NCBI GenBank assembly: GCA_930986425.1
Contig: CAKNJR010000001.1
Coordinates: forward strand, 62,001-126,000
DNA length: 64,000 bases
Direction of reading: 5' to 3'
From: an uncultured Clostridium sp.
GTDB taxonomy: Bacteria; Bacillota; Clostridia; TANB77; CAG-508
In this document: one piece after another, positions 61,792 through 64,000 of the stretch
Numbering within the stretch: the stretch's first letter is position 1
How the letters are laid out: every line of letters starts with the position of its first letter
Translations under genes and position numbers: made by a program
The notes under the pieces: model-generated
The model's database searches: none
What the model was told of the DNA's origin: nothing
Seen by the model: the letters and a program-made list of their open reading frames with translations, nothing else

Positions 61792-63474
61792 ATGAAGTTT
61801 ATTGAAAAAGTAAAAGAATTTTTTAATGTACTTATCAAAAATCAAGAAAGCTATGATTTTAGTATTTCTAAAGAAAATTCTAGTGAATCACAGCCAGAAG
61901 ATTTATTAAAAAATCAAAGCATTTATCCTAGTCTTGATGTAAATTTAGATTACATTAAATCTAGATATAATGTTTTGATTAATTCTGATATAAAAATAAG
62001 AGAATTTATACTTAATGCAAAGGGCAAACAATTCAAAGCTTTTATCATATATATTGATGGTTTAGTTGACACAACTTCTATAAATGATTTTATATTAAAT
62101 CCTCTTATGCTTAAAAATTTTTCAAATCAAAATAACGACCCTCAAATTGTGTCAGAAGCTATTACTACAAATATTAGTGTTAGAAAGGTTAAAAGATTTA
62201 ATATTACTGATTACATTTACGAATGTTTGCTTCCTCAAAATAGTGTTAAAAAGATTTCATCTTTTGATGAATTAGTAAAAAATGTTAATTCTGGCGATTG
62301 TGCATTATTTGTTGATACTATCAATTTTGCTTTTGATATAGATATAAAAAAATTCGCTCAAAGAAGTATTTCTGAGCCAAAAAATGAACCTGTAGTTAGA
62401 GGTTCACAGGAGGCATTTGTTGAAAATTTAAGGACTAACACTTCTCTAATTAGAAGAAATATAAATAATGAAAATTTGATTATTGAAAATATTACAATTG
62501 GAAAAACAAATAAAAATAACTGTGCTGTTTGCTATATTAAAGATATTGCAAATTCTAGCTTAGTTTCCGAAACAAAATATAGATTAAATAACCTTGATGT
62601 TGATTATGTTCTTTCTAGTAGTGAACTTATTCAGCTTATTAAAGATGACCCTGAAACTACTTTACCTGAAATAATGACTACTGAAAGAGCAGATAAAGCT
62701 TGCTCATATTTATTACAAGGTAGAGTGATTATCATTTATAATGGTTCACCTTATGCACTTATACTTCCCATTACGCTTTTTGATTTTATATCGTCTGGGG
62801 AAGATGTTAATTTAAACTATCATTTTGCAAATTTACTAAAAATTATTAGAGGAATTGCCTTTTTTATAACTTTACTTTTGCCGGGACTTTATTTAGCAAT
62901 AACAATCTATCATAGAGAACTTTTGCCTACTGAATTATTATATTCAATTGTAGCATCCCGTGTAAACGTTCCTTTTCCTATTTTAGTAGAAATTCTTATA
63001 ATGGAACTTTCTTTTGAATTAATAAGAGAAGCTGGCCTTAGAGTTCCTTCTCCTCTTGGTTCAACTGTTGGTATTGTTGGTGCTCTGGTTTTAGGAGAAG
63101 CTGCAGTTTCAGCAAGTATTGTTTCTCCAATATTAATAATTATAATTGCAATTACAGCAATTTCATCATTTGCCATACCAGATTTTTCACTTGGCTTTCA
63201 CTTAAGAATTGCAAGATTTGCTTATACACTTCTAGGTTCTCTTTGTGGATTCTTAGGAATTGGTGTTGGCTTATTTATACACTTAATTACACTATGTTCT
63301 CTAAAATCTTTTGGAGTGCCTTACCTTTCTCCATATATGCCTAAGACAAATATTAGAAATAATAGCTATTTACTAAAACCAGTATGGAAAAGAGAAAAAA
63401 GGTCTGACTTTTTAAATACAAAAAGAACTACAGTTCAAGATAATATAAGTATGAAGTGGAGAGAGAAAAATTAA
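61792..63474 (+). CDS. gerKA: spore germination receptor subunit GerAA/GerKA-type
   Basis: 560 residues. Hydrophilic N-terminal domain, then SGDCALFVDT, the conserved EPKNEPVVRGSQEAFVENLRTNTSLIRRN (GerA signature PxxExVxRGxxxGF-like), and five C-terminal helices with RVNVPFPILVEILIMELSFELIREAGLRVPSPLGSTVGIVGALVLGEAAV. GerAA-type protein acts in the inner membrane of spores to sense germinants. Plus strand, opposite to its neighbours; AGTGAGG before the ATG. Next gene gerAB-like, 72 nt downstream. Paralogue choice (A vs K) is not fixed. Confidence 0.93.
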   Translation: MKFIEKVKEFFNVLIKNQESYDFSISKENSSESQPEDLLKNQSIYPSLDVNLDYIKSRYNVLINSDIKIREFILNAKGKQFKAFIIYIDGLVDTTSINDFILNPLMLKNFSNQNNDPQIVSEAITTNISVRKVKRFNITDYIYECLLPQNSVKKISSFDELVKNVNSGDCALFVDTINFAFDIDIKKFAQRSISEPKNEPVVRGSQEAFVENLRTNTSLIRRNINNENLIIENITIGKTNKNNCAVCYIKDIANSSLVSETKYRLNNLDVDYVLSSSELIQLIKDDPETTLPEIMTTERADKACSYLLQGRVIIIYNGSPYALILPITLFDFISSGEDVNLNYHFANLLKIIRGIAFFITLLLPGLYLAITIYHRELLPTELLYSIVASRVNVPFPILVEILIMELSFELIREAGLRVPSPLGSTVGIVGALVLGEAAVSASIVSPILIIIIAITAISSFAIPDFSLGFHLRIARFAYTLLGSLCGFLGIGVGLFIHLITLCSLKSFGVPYLSPYMPKTNIRNNSYLLKPVWKREKRSDFLNTKRTTVQDNISMKWREKN

Positions 63475-63546
63475 TATTATTTTCGAAAATTATATGCTTA
63501 AAAATTATTTAAAAAAAGCAAATATTAAGAAAGGAGTTAATATTTT

Positions 63547-64000
63547 ATGAATAATAACAAAATTGGTTTTGTAGAATCAATATCCCTTACCTTAATTGTT
63601 ATTATAAGTCATATTTTACTTAACCTGCCTAATGAAATATTAGGTTCTACTGCATCTAGCGGACCACTCAATGTTATTTACATTACCGTCCTTGCTGTAA
63701 TCATATTTTTAGTTTTTAATAAACTCTTTTCTTCATTTCAAGGTAAAGACATTCTAGATGTGGCAGAATTTGTTGGTGGAAGTATTCTAAAAAAAGTAGT
63801 TTCAATTATTTACACATTATATTTTATCTTTACTTGCGGAATACTCTTACTAAACTTTGCTAACACATTAAAAACAATTTATTTACAAGACATGCCTACA
63901 TCACTTATTTGCCTAGTATTTATACTAATTGCACTTATTGCAAATCAATTTGGCTTTAAAAATGTAAGTAGAACAAATGCCATTATATTGCCATTTATTG
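63547..64000 (+). CDS. GerAB-like spore germination permease (partial)
   Basis: Runs off the window after ~151 residues. ATG at 63547 has AAAGGAGTT upstream. IGFVESISLTLIVIISHILLNLPNEIL is the amino acid/polyamine-permease-like first helix of GerAB/GerKB; DILDVAEFVGGSILKKVVSIIYTLYFIFTCGILLLNFANTLKTIYLQDMP follows. With the preceding gerA gene it would form a germinant receptor. C-terminal part and a gerAC gene are expected outside. Confidence 0.88.
   Translation, partial: MNNNKIGFVESISLTLIVIISHILLNLPNEILGSTASSGPLNVIYITVLAVIIFLVFNKLFSSFQGKDILDVAEFVGGSILKKVVSIIYTLYFIFTCGILLLNFANTLKTIYLQDMPTSLICLVFILIALIANQFGFKNVSRTNAIILPFI

Overview
The window is AT-rich DNA from a spore-forming clostridial Firmicute, most likely a gut anaerobe. 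Supporting signs are strong AGGAGG-type ribosome sites, T-box leaders on pheS and ileS, a wzm/wzt-type surface glycan locus, spoIIP, and gerA/gerAB-type germination genes. I cannot name the species. No rRNA, tRNA or CRISPR array was seen.

Region 1 (1-~16000) is the edge of an integrative conjugative or mobilizable element, all on the minus strand. It holds a DnaQ-type exonuclease running off the window edge, a very large methylase/SNF2-helicase split by one extra base, a TnpV-like gene nested inside the helicase gene in another frame, a 1314-residue sortase-anchored thioester/Cna-B adhesin, a membrane-anchored Cys-rich protein, and a parA/parB pair. The element appears to stop just before a terminator at 16026-16059.

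Region 2 (16091-34382) is chromosomal. A QueH-GNAT fusion and ruvB are followed by a minus-strand cell-surface polysaccharide locus: polyprenyl-phosphate sugar transferase, GtrB and GtrII, seven further glycosyltransferase genes (one a GT2-GT4 fusion), an O-antigen-ligase/polymerase-like protein, and the ABC exporter wzm/wzt.

Region 3 (34510-42188) is variable. It has an IS4-like insertion, two paralogous pilin-like genes each with frame damage, a DUF3990-type pair, rpiA, and a frameshifted orphan gene.

Region 4 (42540-58462) is housekeeping: pheST and ileS under T-boxes, yajC-secD-secF, tgt-queA (queuosine), a WG-repeat protein, dedA and pgi. Region 5 (58593-64000) has spoIIP, a third pilin-like gene, and gerA-type receptor genes on the plus strand.

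The main novelty is upstream of the three pilin-like genes (starts 37664, 40643, 61118). Each has the same leader: a sigma-A-like promoter, a strong ribosome site, a 17-19 codon ORF whose second half is a dinucleotide repeat ((CA)n or (TA)n, encoding HTHT or YIYI), and an intrinsic terminator about 30 nt after its stop. In one alternative frame, reached by changing the repeat by one or two units, the leader ORF stays open and stops exactly in the terminator loop in all three copies. This looks like a slippage-driven, translation-coupled attenuator giving phase-variable pilin expression. The same three proteins end in abruptly GC-rich, hypervariable lectin-like cassettes resembling diversity-generating-retroelement targets, though no reverse transcriptase or template repeat is in the window.
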